From: Rhodothermus profundi
GTDB taxonomy: Bacteria > Bacteroidota > Rhodothermia > Rhodothermales > Rhodothermaceae
Direction: 5' to 3'
DNA: 64,000 nucleotides
NCBI RefSeq assembly: GCF_900142415.1
Contig: NZ_FRAU01000008.1
Location: forward strand, 3,013 to 67,012
A model generated the notes under the pieces. That model ran no database searches. It was not told the origin of the DNA and saw only the letters and a list, made by a program, of their open reading frames with translations. Within the stretch, counting starts at the first letter, position 1; each line of letters begins with the position of its first letter. Position numbers and translations under genes: made by a program. Of this stretch, positions 17,683 through 26,127 are shown one piece after another.

Positions 17683-18603
17683 ATGTATCCACGATTGAGC
17701 GATCTGTTCAAAGATCTGTTCGGGATCGAACTACCGTTCCCCATCTATTCCTTTGGGGCCATGGTGGCCATAGCCGTGCTAACGGCCACCTGGCTAACCG
17801 CCCGCGAGCTGGACCGGCGCTACCGATCGGGCCAATTGCCGGGCGTGCGCGTGCGGGAGCGGGATAAACGGGGCCGCGTCCGTACGCGTCAGGTTAGTCC
17901 GGCCTCCCTGGTTGGCACCATGACGCTGGTTGCGGTCGGCTTTGGGTTTGTAGGGGCCAAGATCTTCCACATTCTGGAGAATCTGGATGATTTTGCGCTG
18001 GACCCGGTCGGCATGCTCTTTTCCACGGGTGGCTTTACCTTTTATGGAGGCCTCATTTTCGGGGCGTTCGGCGTAGCCTGGTATGCCCGCAAGAAAGGTA
18101 TTGCTATTCCCGTGCTGGCCGACGCGGCAGCGCCTGGATTGATGCTGGCCTATGGGATCGGGCGCATTGGCTGCCATTTAGCCGGCGACGGCGACTGGGG
18201 CATTGCTGCTGATCTGGCGGCCAAACCGGACTGGCTTCCCATGTGGCTCTGGGCCGAAAGTTACCCGAGAGCGATCATTGGGCCGCCTCCAGCGCCTGTG
18301 TATCCGACCTCCCTGTACGAGTTTGCGATGGCGGCCGTGCTTTTTGGCGTGCTCTGGGCGCTTCGGAAGCACCCGTTTCGGCCAGGGTGGCTGTTCTCGC
18401 TTTACCTGGTGCTGAACGGACTTGAGCGGTTTTTGATTGAGCAGATCCGCGTGAACAATCGGTTCGACTTCCTGGGGCTTTCCGTAACGCAGGCCGAGGT
18501 GATTGCCGTGCTGCTCATGGTAGGCGGTCTGGTTGGCCTGATCTGGCACTGGCGTCGAGCCGAGCCAGCGTCTGTGCCTGCCCCCGAAGCACAGGCTGGT
18601 TAA
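17683..18603 (+). CDS. lgt: Prolipoprotein diacylglyceryl transferase
   Basis: A 306-residue inner-membrane enzyme that transfers diacylglycerol from phosphatidylglycerol to the lipobox cysteine of prolipoproteins, the first step in maturing the many lipoproteins in this window. It shows seven or so hydrophobic segments, the conserved start PFPIYSFGAM, and the family signature GRIGCHLAGDGDWG near residues 159-172; LYEF and NGLERFLIEQIRVNNRF are also typical. An unusually long basic loop (about residues 45-75, rich in Arg and Lys) lies between the first two membrane segments. The stop overlaps the convergent oxygenase gene by 4 bp. Confidence 0.95.
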   Translation: MYPRLSDLFKDLFGIELPFPIYSFGAMVAIAVLTATWLTARELDRRYRSGQLPGVRVRERDKRGRVRTRQVSPASLVGTMTLVAVGFGFVGAKIFHILENLDDFALDPVGMLFSTGGFTFYGGLIFGAFGVAWYARKKGIAIPVLADAAAPGLMLAYGIGRIGCHLAGDGDWGIAADLAAKPDWLPMWLWAESYPRAIIGPPPAPVYPTSLYEFAMAAVLFGVLWALRKHPFRPGWLFSLYLVLNGLERFLIEQIRVNNRFDFLGLSVTQAEVIAVLLMVGGLVGLIWHWRRAEPASVPAPEAQAG

Positions 18604-19232
18604 CGTAGCAGCGCCAGCGGATCAAAGCGGCGCAGCCAGCCCGTCAGACTGTAGCGCGTGCGGCGCGCCGGTAGCACTTCGTGCGGGATCGTATCGCTCC
18701 GGAAGCCGACAAGCAAGCCGCCTTTGGGAAGCACATCGATGCCCTGGTCCGGAGCATAGGGATCGGGGTAGAGGCGAAGCTGACCGCCATCTTCGGGGTG
18801 CCAGTGAGGGTTCAGGTATAGCACCAACGTAATCAGGCGTAAATGGCGTCCCCGGTGTTGATCGAGATGGCGGCGGTAAAAGCTACCCGGGGGATAGATA
18901 GCCAGGTGCGCCTCCGCATCGCGCAGGCTGAGAAAGAGCGTTTCGTTCAGGCGCTGGCGCAGCGTGTCAATTACCTGCCAGTAGGCGGTCTGGGCCGGAG
19001 TTGGACGCTCCGGATCCAGCCAGTAGATGCGGTCGCCCCGAATGTCGTGCCGGATTGCCTGAGCCGTACCGTGTCCGATAGCGGCCGGGCGAAACGCTCC
19101 GGCACGGTCCAGCGCCTGCGCTTCCTGATGCAGCGCCTGGATCTGGTCGGGAGTAAAAGCTTCCGTGGTGGTAGCCCAGCCGCGCTGGGCGAGGGTTTCG
19201 ATGAACGGCTCAATCCAGGAGGCCATCTGCAT
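18600..19232 (-). CDS. 2OG-Fe(II) oxygenase
   Basis: A 210-residue protein with the double-stranded beta-helix pattern of the prolyl-4-hydroxylase-like family. The iron triad is clear: His122 and Asp124 in FYRRHLDQH, and His184 in DTIPHEVLPARR, with Arg191 or Arg193 to bind 2-oxoglutarate. LITLVLYLNPHWHPEDGGQL is the typical core strand pair. It hydroxylates an unknown substrate; related proteins modify protein prolines or free amino acids. It has no signal peptide. Its 3' end overlaps lgt convergently by 4 bp. Start is MQMASW; the second Met is an alternative. Confidence 0.88.
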   Translation of the reverse strand: MQMASWIEPFIETLAQRGWATTTEAFTPDQIQALHQEAQALDRAGAFRPAAIGHGTAQAIRHDIRGDRIYWLDPERPTPAQTAYWQVIDTLRQRLNETLFLSLRDAEAHLAIYPPGSFYRRHLDQHRGRHLRLITLVLYLNPHWHPEDGGQLRLYPDPYAPDQGIDVLPKGGLLVGFRSDTIPHEVLPARRTRYSLTGWLRRFDPLALLR

Positions 19233-19365
19233 CGAGGCGCTTGCGCGTCTCGGGCTGCTCCATCGTCAGGGGCTCCGAAAGGTTCCCGCTTTTTACAGGC
19301 TGTTCTAAAACTTTAGCTGCCGCTTTTCGTGGAATCGCGGCAAAAGATGACCAGCATAGAAAACC

Positions 19366-20304
19366 ATGACGCCCGCATTAAGTCTGTTGCTACTGGTTGT
19401 TGGCGGTCTGTTACTGTACGTAGGGGCAGAGGGACTGATTCGGGGAAGTGTGGCGTTAGCGCTGCGGTTGGGACTGACGCCGCTTGTGATTGGACTCACC
19501 GTAGTATCGTTTGGCACGAGCAGCCCGGAGCTCGGGGTCAGCCTGCGGGCCGCGTTGAAAGGGAGCCCCGATCTTGCCGTGGGCAATGTGGTGGGCTCCA
19601 ACATTGCAAATCTGGCCTTGATTCTGGGTGTAGCGGCTGCCATTCGGCCTATTCGCATTCAGCTTCAGTTGGTGCGTTTTGACGTGCCAGTTGCGATCGG
19701 GTGCACGTTATTGATGCTCTGGATGTTGCACGATCATCGCATTGGTCGGGTAGAAGGGGCGGTGCTTTTCGGGCTGCTGATTCTGTATCTCTGGGTCAGT
19801 TTCTGGATTGCTCGCCGGACCAATCAGACGGTTTCGCTGGACGTTCCCGCGCGTCCCTCGCGTAGCGTCTGGTTAGATTTATTGTTTACCGGGGGAGGAC
19901 TGGCGCTGCTGCTGACCGGGGCCGATTTGTTTGTCGAGGCGGCCGTTGCGCTGGCGCGGGCGCTTCAGGTGAGCGAGGCCGTGATCGGACTGAGCGTAGT
20001 GGCGGTAGGAACGAGCCTGCCGGAGCTGGCGACTACGATTGTGGCCTCGATTCGCAAAGAAGCCGACCTGGCGGTGGGCAATGTGGTGGGCTCCAACATT
20101 TTCAATATTCTGGCCATTCTGGGGCTGACGGCCCTGGTGCACCCCATTCAGAGCAGTGGGCTGCGCAATCTGGATCTGGCGGTTATGACAGGGGTAACGC
20201 TGCTCATTCTGCCGCTTTTCTGGAGTCGATTTCGCATGATGCGCTGGGAGGGCGGCTTGCTTTTGATTATCTACGCGGCTTATCTCTATACGCTGGCTCC
20301 GTGA
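19366..20304 (+). CDS. CaCA-family calcium/sodium antiporter
   Basis: A 312-residue inner-membrane protein with about ten hydrophobic segments. The two inverted alpha repeats that define the family are clear: SFGTSSPELGVSLRAALKG followed by NVVGSNIANLALILG near residues 45-85, and AVGTSLPELATTIVASIRK followed by NVVGSNIFNILAILG near 215-255, each with the ion-binding Glu in PEL. It exchanges Ca2+ for Na+ or H+, like YrbG. A halophilic or marine host would fit, but this is an inference. It stands alone. Confidence 0.94.
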   Translation: MTPALSLLLLVVGGLLLYVGAEGLIRGSVALALRLGLTPLVIGLTVVSFGTSSPELGVSLRAALKGSPDLAVGNVVGSNIANLALILGVAAAIRPIRIQLQLVRFDVPVAIGCTLLMLWMLHDHRIGRVEGAVLFGLLILYLWVSFWIARRTNQTVSLDVPARPSRSVWLDLLFTGGGLALLLTGADLFVEAAVALARALQVSEAVIGLSVVAVGTSLPELATTIVASIRKEADLAVGNVVGSNIFNILAILGLTALVHPIQSSGLRNLDLAVMTGVTLLILPLFWSRFRMMRWEGGLLLIIYAAYLYTLAP

Positions 20305-20444
20305 GCGCCTGCGCGGCGGTTTGGCTGGAGGCAACGACAAGTTGGAGCAGGCAGCATCGGTAGAGGGGCCGGGGTGCGTTTGCGTTTTTGCTGTTTGTCA
20401 TAGATATTTGTATCGACAGGATTTCACCTGTATCATGATGCATT

Positions 20445-20549
20445 ATGGCCTGGCTGAGCCGTCGTCGCCGTCGTGAGTTGTTACTGGCGCTGGGGATTTT
20501 GTTGGGGTTTGCGGCGTTGATGATTCTGATAGGAATTCTGGCCGGTTAA
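20445..20549 (+). CDS. 34-residue single-span membrane peptide
   Basis: A short frame: MAWLSRRRRR, then a hydrophobic run ELLLALGILLGFAALMIL ending IGILAG. Five consecutive arginines before one membrane span predict an N-in small membrane protein. It is followed within 3 bp by a perfect bidirectional terminator, as a real gene end would be. No homologue is recognised. It lies between the antiporter gene and a convergent ECF sigma factor gene. The terminator position and clean topology support it, but coding is not proven. Confidence 0.5.
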   Translation: MAWLSRRRRRELLLALGILLGFAALMILIGILAG

Positions 20550-20551
20550 AT

Positions 20552-20587
20552 AAAAAAGCGGCGTTCGTTGAAGAACGCCGCTTTTTT
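20552..20587 (+). terminator. Bidirectional Rho-independent terminator
   Basis: Perfect 15-bp stem (20552-20566 with 20573-20587), loop of 6 nt, six A on the left and six T on the right. It can end transcription of the small membrane peptide on the plus strand and of the ECF sigma factor gene on the minus strand. Confidence 0.93.
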
Positions 20588-20607
20588 GTGCGGTTCTGTG
20601 GGAAGTT

Positions 20608-21273
20608 TTATACTTCCTCGGGGGCGTAGATGTCTTTCAGGAGCGCCTGCAGTTTGGTGCGTCCCCGGTTGATGCGGCTTTTAACCGTACCCATGGGCAG
20701 CCCGGTAATCTGGGCAATTTCTTCATAAGTGAGCTGCTGCACGTCCCGCAGCACGACTACTTCGCGGAAGTCCGGGGGAATGCTACGCAGGGCTTCCTGA
20801 ATGTACTTGTCCTGGATAATGCTTTCTGCGTGTTTATCGGGCGCGAACGTTTCGTCGGGCAGCGCAATTTCGTATTCCTCGTCGTCACGGTTGACCGACT
20901 GGATGGAATAGACGCGCCGCCGCTTACGTTTCCGGTACTCCGAGCGTGCCAGGTTGCCGGCGATGGTGTACAGCCAGGTCGAGAATTTGGCAATGCGTTG
21001 ATAGGAGTGCCGGTTGCGGTAGACGCGCAGGAAGGTTTCTTGCAGCAGGTCTTCGCAGCGACGGGCATCGCCCAGGAACCCGTAGAGGTAGTGCATCAAC
21101 CGTTCGGAGTAGCGCTCTACCAGGATATTGAACGCTTCCACCGTGCCCGCCTGAAACTGCTCCATCAGGTCTTCGTCGCTCATCTGCTGAAGCAGCGCCA
21201 GGCGGTCCTGCTGTTCAGGCTCTTCCGAACGGGGGCGCTGGGTTTTTTTGACGATGCGTGTTCTATGCAGCAC
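20608..21273 (-). CDS. ECF-type sigma-70 family RNA polymerase sigma factor
   Basis: A 221-residue two-domain sigma factor. Region 2 spans about 45-115 (FNILVERYSERLMHYLYGFL, DLLQETFLRVYRN, FSTWLYTIAGNLARSEYRKR) and region 4 about 160-215 (ALRSIPPDFREVVVLRD, TYEEIAQITGLPMGTVKSRI). A basic and acidic linker (KRKRRRVYSIQ..DDEEYE) joins them. It recruits RNA polymerase to a stress or envelope regulon. No anti-sigma gene is adjacent, which is uncommon for ECF factors. The upstream region shared with the divergent isoaspartyl peptidase gene is AT-rich with TAAAATTTTTG near 21310. Confidence 0.92.
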   Translation of the reverse strand: MLHRTRIVKKTQRPRSEEPEQQDRLALLQQMSDEDLMEQFQAGTVEAFNILVERYSERLMHYLYGFLGDARRCEDLLQETFLRVYRNRHSYQRIAKFSTWLYTIAGNLARSEYRKRKRRRVYSIQSVNRDDEEYEIALPDETFAPDKHAESIIQDKYIQEALRSIPPDFREVVVLRDVQQLTYEEIAQITGLPMGTVKSRINRGRTKLQALLKDIYAPEEV

Positions 21274-21494
21274 GGTTTCGTCTGGCTTGTTGGGTTTGGT
21301 TCAAAAATTTTACAGACTTACCAATATATATGATCCCAACAAAAAAGGATACGAAATTTTCGTTAAATAATAAAACTTCTGATTTTATCCTGCGGGCTCT
21401 GTAAGTTTACGCAACACAGCCTACAGGAATTGTAACGATGTGGCGGTTCGCTTCATATCTCACAGGGTTTTCGCAAAACCTGCGCATAAAAGCC

Positions 21495-22511
21495 ATGAAA
21501 GGATTGCTGATTGCGTTGCTGATGGTAGGCGTGCCGGGCTGGTTGGGAAGCGCGACCCCGGCAGGTCTTACGGAGCGCGCAGATACGGTGCGGGTTGTGC
21601 TGGCCATTCATGGAGGCGCCGGCACAATTACCCGGGATCGCATGACGCCGGAGCGCGAGCAGCAGTATCGGGCAGCCCTTCGGGAGGCGTTGGAAGCCGG
21701 CTATCAGGTGCTGCAAAAAGGAGGGACCAGCCTAGATGCCGTCGTCGCCGCCATCCAGGTCTTAGAAGATTCCCCGTTGTTCAACGCAGGGCGGGGGGCT
21801 GTGTTGACCAGCGAGGGAACGGCAGAACTGGACGCTTCGATCATGGAAGGGCGCACGCGGCAGGCCGGTGCGGTGGCCGGCGTCAAGACGGTCAAGAATC
21901 CCATTGTGCTGGCGCGGCGCGTCATGGAAGCTTCGCCGCACGTGATGCTGGTCGGGCGCGGTGCTGAAACATTTGCGCAGGAGCAGGGACTGGAGCTGGT
22001 GCCCAACGAGTATTTTATTCTGCCCGCTCGACGTGAACAGTTGCGTCGCATGCAGCAGCGGGGCATGGGGGCTGTGCCTGAGTTGCAGGAGCATGCGTAC
22101 GGCACGGTGGGTGCGGTAGCGCTGGACCGCTACGGCAATCTGGCGGCGGGTACGTCAACCGGGGGCATTATGGGGAAGCGATTTGGGCGTGTGGGGGATT
22201 CGCCCATTATCGGAGCAGGCACGTATGCGGACAATGCAGCGTGTGCTATCTCGGCCACCGGCCAGGGCGAGTACTTCATTCGCGCGGCGGTCGCGCATGA
22301 AATTGTGGCGCTCATGAAATATGCAGGGTTGACGGTGGAGCAAGCAGCCGCCGCGGTAATTCATGGTACGCTGACCCGCATGGGAGGTACCGGGGGCGTA
22401 ATAGCACTGGACCGTAACGGACGGGTGGCCATGGTGTTCAACACGGAGGGAATGTACCGGGGCTACGTGGACGAACACGGCCACATCACCATTCAGATCT
22501 ATCGCGACTAA
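21495..22511 (+). CDS. Isoaspartyl peptidase / L-asparaginase, Ntn-hydrolase type, secreted
   Basis: About 338 residues. It opens with a signal peptide (MKGLLIALLMVGVPGWLG), then the plant-type asparaginase fold: LAIHGGAGTI at the substrate loop, SPLFNAGRGAVLTSEG, and the autoprocessing site HAYGTVGAVALDRYGNLAAG, where the Thr of GTVGA becomes the N-terminal nucleophile of the beta subunit. GRVGDSPIIGAGTYADN and the GTGGV strand complete the site. It hydrolyses beta-aspartyl dipeptides and asparagine. The signal peptide implies periplasmic action. A start at 21438 would add 19 residues before the signal peptide and is less likely. Confidence 0.92.
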   Translation: MKGLLIALLMVGVPGWLGSATPAGLTERADTVRVVLAIHGGAGTITRDRMTPEREQQYRAALREALEAGYQVLQKGGTSLDAVVAAIQVLEDSPLFNAGRGAVLTSEGTAELDASIMEGRTRQAGAVAGVKTVKNPIVLARRVMEASPHVMLVGRGAETFAQEQGLELVPNEYFILPARREQLRRMQQRGMGAVPELQEHAYGTVGAVALDRYGNLAAGTSTGGIMGKRFGRVGDSPIIGAGTYADNAACAISATGQGEYFIRAAVAHEIVALMKYAGLTVEQAAAAVIHGTLTRMGGTGGVIALDRNGRVAMVFNTEGMYRGYVDEHGHITIQIYRD

Positions 22512-22550
22512 ACGGCCTGCCGTCCATTGCATTGGACACTGTCGGCTGTA

Positions 22551-22588
22551 AGCAAGCCAGGGGGCGCATCGGTGCGCCCCTTGCTGTT
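22551..22588 (+). terminator. Terminator after the isoaspartyl peptidase gene
   Basis: Stem GGGGCGCA/TGCGCCCC (22561-22568 with 22573-22580) with a TCGG tetraloop, extended after a short internal loop by AGCAAG/CTTGCT pairing, then TTGCTGTTT. The T tract is imperfect. Confidence 0.7.
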
Positions 22589-22626
22589 TGAAGCGCATGT
22601 CCCCCCAAACGATCCAGCAAATAGTC

Positions 22627-23142
22627 ATGCGGACCTATCGCCTGTTTCTGGTTGCTGTTGCAGGAGCAATAGCACTGGCTGCCTGCGAAGGACCGGCCGG
22701 ACCACCAGGGCCTCCAGGCAATGCAAACGTGATCTCGTTTACCTTTACGTTGAATCCGGAGGATCTCCGCTATAACGGTCCGGTGGCCTCGGTCGGGTAT
22801 GATATACCCGAGATCACGCCCGATGTCGTGGCCGGTGGGGCGGTGTTGCTGTACTTCTATGAACAGGGCACCTGGACGGCACTGCCCTACGTCTTTGCAT
22901 ATGAGTCGCCGGAGCTTCCGGCGGTGGATTTTACCGTTACGCTGGGCTATGCCTTTGAGGTGGGGTTTCTAGAAGTCTTTTATGAGGCCTCAACGAGCGC
23001 GGTCAACCTGCGTGAACTGGCGCTGGTCCAGACGCCCCGGCAACTTAAGGTGGTCATCATTGATGGATTTGCGGCAGCAAAGGCCCCGATTGATTGGCGC
23101 AATTACAGTGCGGTGAAGGCCTATTTTGGACTGGAAGATTAA
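22627..23142 (+). CDS. Lipoprotein with short collagen-like start
   Basis: About 171 residues. Signal peptide and lipobox ALAAC, followed directly by two collagen-type triplets (EGPAGPPGPPGN). The rest is predicted beta-rich with no known motif (VISFTFTLNPEDLRYNG, VLLYFYEQGTWTALPYVF). Proteins of this build, a lipid anchor plus a GPP linker and one beta domain, are frequent in Bacteroidota, with unknown function. It is upstream of the SodC lipoprotein gene on the same strand. The ATG at 22627 fits the signal peptide; an in-frame ATG at 22597 exists. Confidence 0.8.
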   Translation: MRTYRLFLVAVAGAIALAACEGPAGPPGPPGNANVISFTFTLNPEDLRYNGPVASVGYDIPEITPDVVAGGAVLLYFYEQGTWTALPYVFAYESPELPAVDFTVTLGYAFEVGFLEVFYEASTSAVNLRELALVQTPRQLKVVIIDGFAAAKAPIDWRNYSAVKAYFGLED

Positions 23143-23256
23143 CGGAGAGGGCTTGCTTATCCGCACGTCCAGCAGGCATCGGTGGAATTTCTGAGGGCGA
23201 ATGCGTTTTTTTTACCGGTCGACCGTTCCCATTAAGGACCAACCGATAGAATAAGC

Positions 23257-23820
23257 ATGCGCGCGTTTTCTTCAGGAAGCCTGTTGCTTTTGTTGCTCCT
23301 ACTGGGAGCAGCCTGTCAGCAGCCGGCCTCGCCGCCTGCGGAAACGCCGGCGCTACCTGCCATTGCTCGGGCGGTTGCTGTGCTGCATCCGACCGAGGGT
23401 AGTCAGGTAGAAGGCGTGGTGTATTTCACGGAAACTGCCGAAGGCATTCGGATCGAAGCCACCGTATCGGGGCTGACGCCCGGGCGCCATGGCTTTCACA
23501 TCCATGCCTGGGGGGATTGCAGTGCCCCGGATGCCACCTCCGCCGGTGGCCACTTCAATCCGACCGATCAGCCGCATGGGGGGCCCGATCAGGCGGCGCG
23601 GCATGTGGGAGACCTGGGCAACCTGGAAGCGGATGAGCAGGGAATGGCCCACTACAGCCGCGTGGATACCGTAGTGGCCTTTCACGGACCGCGGGCCATC
23701 ATCGGCCGGGCCGTGATCGTGCATGCTGCGGAAGATGATCTGACCTCGCAGCCTACGGGTAATGCCGGGGGACGGTTGGCCTGCGGGGTCATAGGGGTGG
23801 CGGCTCCAGCCGGTGAGTAG
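23257..23820 (+). CDS. sodC: Cu/Zn superoxide dismutase, lipoprotein form
   Basis: A 187-residue lipoprotein (lipobox LGAAC, Cys20). It converts superoxide to peroxide and oxygen in the envelope. Every metal ligand is present: His81 and His83 (GFHIHAWGDC), bridging His99 (GGHFNP), His107, His116 and Asp119 for zinc, and His156 (VIVHAAEDD). Cys88 and Cys176 can form the structural disulfide. The protein is the monomer-like bacterial type. A second, cytoplasmic-type Fe/Mn dismutase lies at 35027. Confidence 0.96.
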   Translation: MRAFSSGSLLLLLLLLGAACQQPASPPAETPALPAIARAVAVLHPTEGSQVEGVVYFTETAEGIRIEATVSGLTPGRHGFHIHAWGDCSAPDATSAGGHFNPTDQPHGGPDQAARHVGDLGNLEADEQGMAHYSRVDTVVAFHGPRAIIGRAVIVHAAEDDLTSQPTGNAGGRLACGVIGVAAPAGE

Positions 23821-23929
23821 CGACCAGTACGCGCCGCTGGTTTATGCAGCAGGTGGCGGGAAGTGCTGCTGGCGTTTTCCCGCCGAGAAATCAACAGGTG
23901 CGGCATTGGAAGGGGATAGGTAGGTGTAT

Positions 23930-23963
23930 AAAAAAGGGGGCTGCCTGCCCGGCAGGCAGCCCC
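23930..23963 (-). terminator. Terminator of the malate dehydrogenase gene
   Basis: On the minus strand, a 12-bp GC-rich stem (23937-23948 with 23952-23963) with a minimal loop is followed by six T (A run at 23930-23935 on the plus strand). It starts about 20 bp after the mdh stop. Confidence 0.88.
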
Positions 23964-23983
23964 TTCGGGGGATCCAGACTATT

Positions 23984-24928
<945 letters not shown>

Positions 24929-25051
24929 TCATTGGCTTTGGTGAGCGGAATTGCCATCTTTTTGCTAAAAATAGCACGGCAAGGCCGAAAAGAAAGGCAT
25001 TGCTGTGTAAATTGCCGGCAAAGGCTGTGATAAGGTAGCTCAGCGAAGACC

Positions 25052-26032
25052 ATGCGAGCCGTTCTGGTTAGGGCACCAGGTGGTCCGGAAAATCTCTACA
25101 TTGGCGAATTTCCAACACCTGCGCCAGGTCCTGGTGAGCTGTTGGTGCGCGTATGCGCTACGTCACTTAACCGTGCCGATCTGTTGCAGCGGGCCGGAAA
25201 GTATCCACCACCTCCGGGCGCCAGCCCGATTCTGGGACTGGACGTGGCGGGTACGGTGGTGGCCCTGGGCCCGGGCGTAACGGGATGGCAGATGGGAGAT
25301 CGGGTGTTTGGGCTGGTAGAAGGGGGCGGATATGCTGAGTATGCGGTGTTGCCGGCGGCGATGGCCATGCGGATTCCGGACAATCTGTCGTGTGAAGAAG
25401 CGGCGGCCATTCCAGAGGTATTTCTGACGGCCTATCAGGCGCTGTGCTGGCTGGGGCAGCTCCAGAAAAACGAGCATGTGCTGGTGCATGCAGGTGCCAG
25501 CGGGGTAGGAACCGCTGCGATTCAACTGGCGCGCCGCATAGGGGCACACGTGCACATCACTGCTTCGGCGCCCAAGCATAGCGTCTGCCAGGCGTTAGGT
25601 GCCGAAACGACCATCGATTACCGACGGGAGGACTTTGCCGAACGCGTGTTGCAGGCGACCGGAGGAAACGGCGTGCACGTGGTGCTGGATTTTGTAGGCG
25701 CTCCTTATTTAGCGGCCAACCTGCGGTGCCTGGCGCCTGATGGTCGGATCGTGTTGCTGGCAACCCTGGGCGGAAGCCGGGTTGCTTCGTTCGATTTGCG
25801 GCTGCTTTTTGCCAGGTGGGCTCATGTGATGGCGTCAACGCTACGCAACCGATCGCGCGACTACAAGGGACGGCTGACCCAGGAATTTGCCGAGCGCTTT
25901 CTGAGCGATTTTGCGGCCGGTCGGTTGCGGCCCGTTATTGATCGCATTTATGACTGGACGGAAGTAGTTGACGCGCACCGCCGCATGGAAGCCAATCAGA
26001 ACGTGGGGAAAATCGTACTGCGCATTTCCTGA
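25052..26032 (+). CDS. NAD(P)H:quinone oxidoreductase, PIG3-like MDR enzyme
   Basis: A 326-residue medium-chain dehydrogenase/reductase without zinc-binding cysteines. Motifs: ATSLNRADLLQRAGKYPPPP (PIG3-type), GLDVAGTVVALGPGV, the cofactor loop VHAGASGVGTAAIQLARRIG, and a C-terminal GKIVLRI. PIG3-like enzymes reduce quinones with NADPH in the cytoplasm. The substrate here is inferred. It is followed after 95 bp by a Rieske-ferredoxin reductase gene on the same strand, so they may be a redox unit. Confidence 0.9.
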   Translation: MRAVLVRAPGGPENLYIGEFPTPAPGPGELLVRVCATSLNRADLLQRAGKYPPPPGASPILGLDVAGTVVALGPGVTGWQMGDRVFGLVEGGGYAEYAVLPAAMAMRIPDNLSCEEAAAIPEVFLTAYQALCWLGQLQKNEHVLVHAGASGVGTAAIQLARRIGAHVHITASAPKHSVCQALGAETTIDYRREDFAERVLQATGGNGVHVVLDFVGAPYLAANLRCLAPDGRIVLLATLGGSRVASFDLRLLFARWAHVMASTLRNRSRDYKGRLTQEFAERFLSDFAAGRLRPVIDRIYDWTEVVDAHRRMEANQNVGKIVLRIS

Positions 26033-26127
26033 CCAGAAGGACAACGCAGAAGGCTGGACGGCTGGCTGTGGGGGGGTTATCTTCTGGAAGATGCGTTGCA
26101 AAGCTTAGAAACAGCTACTTACCTGCT

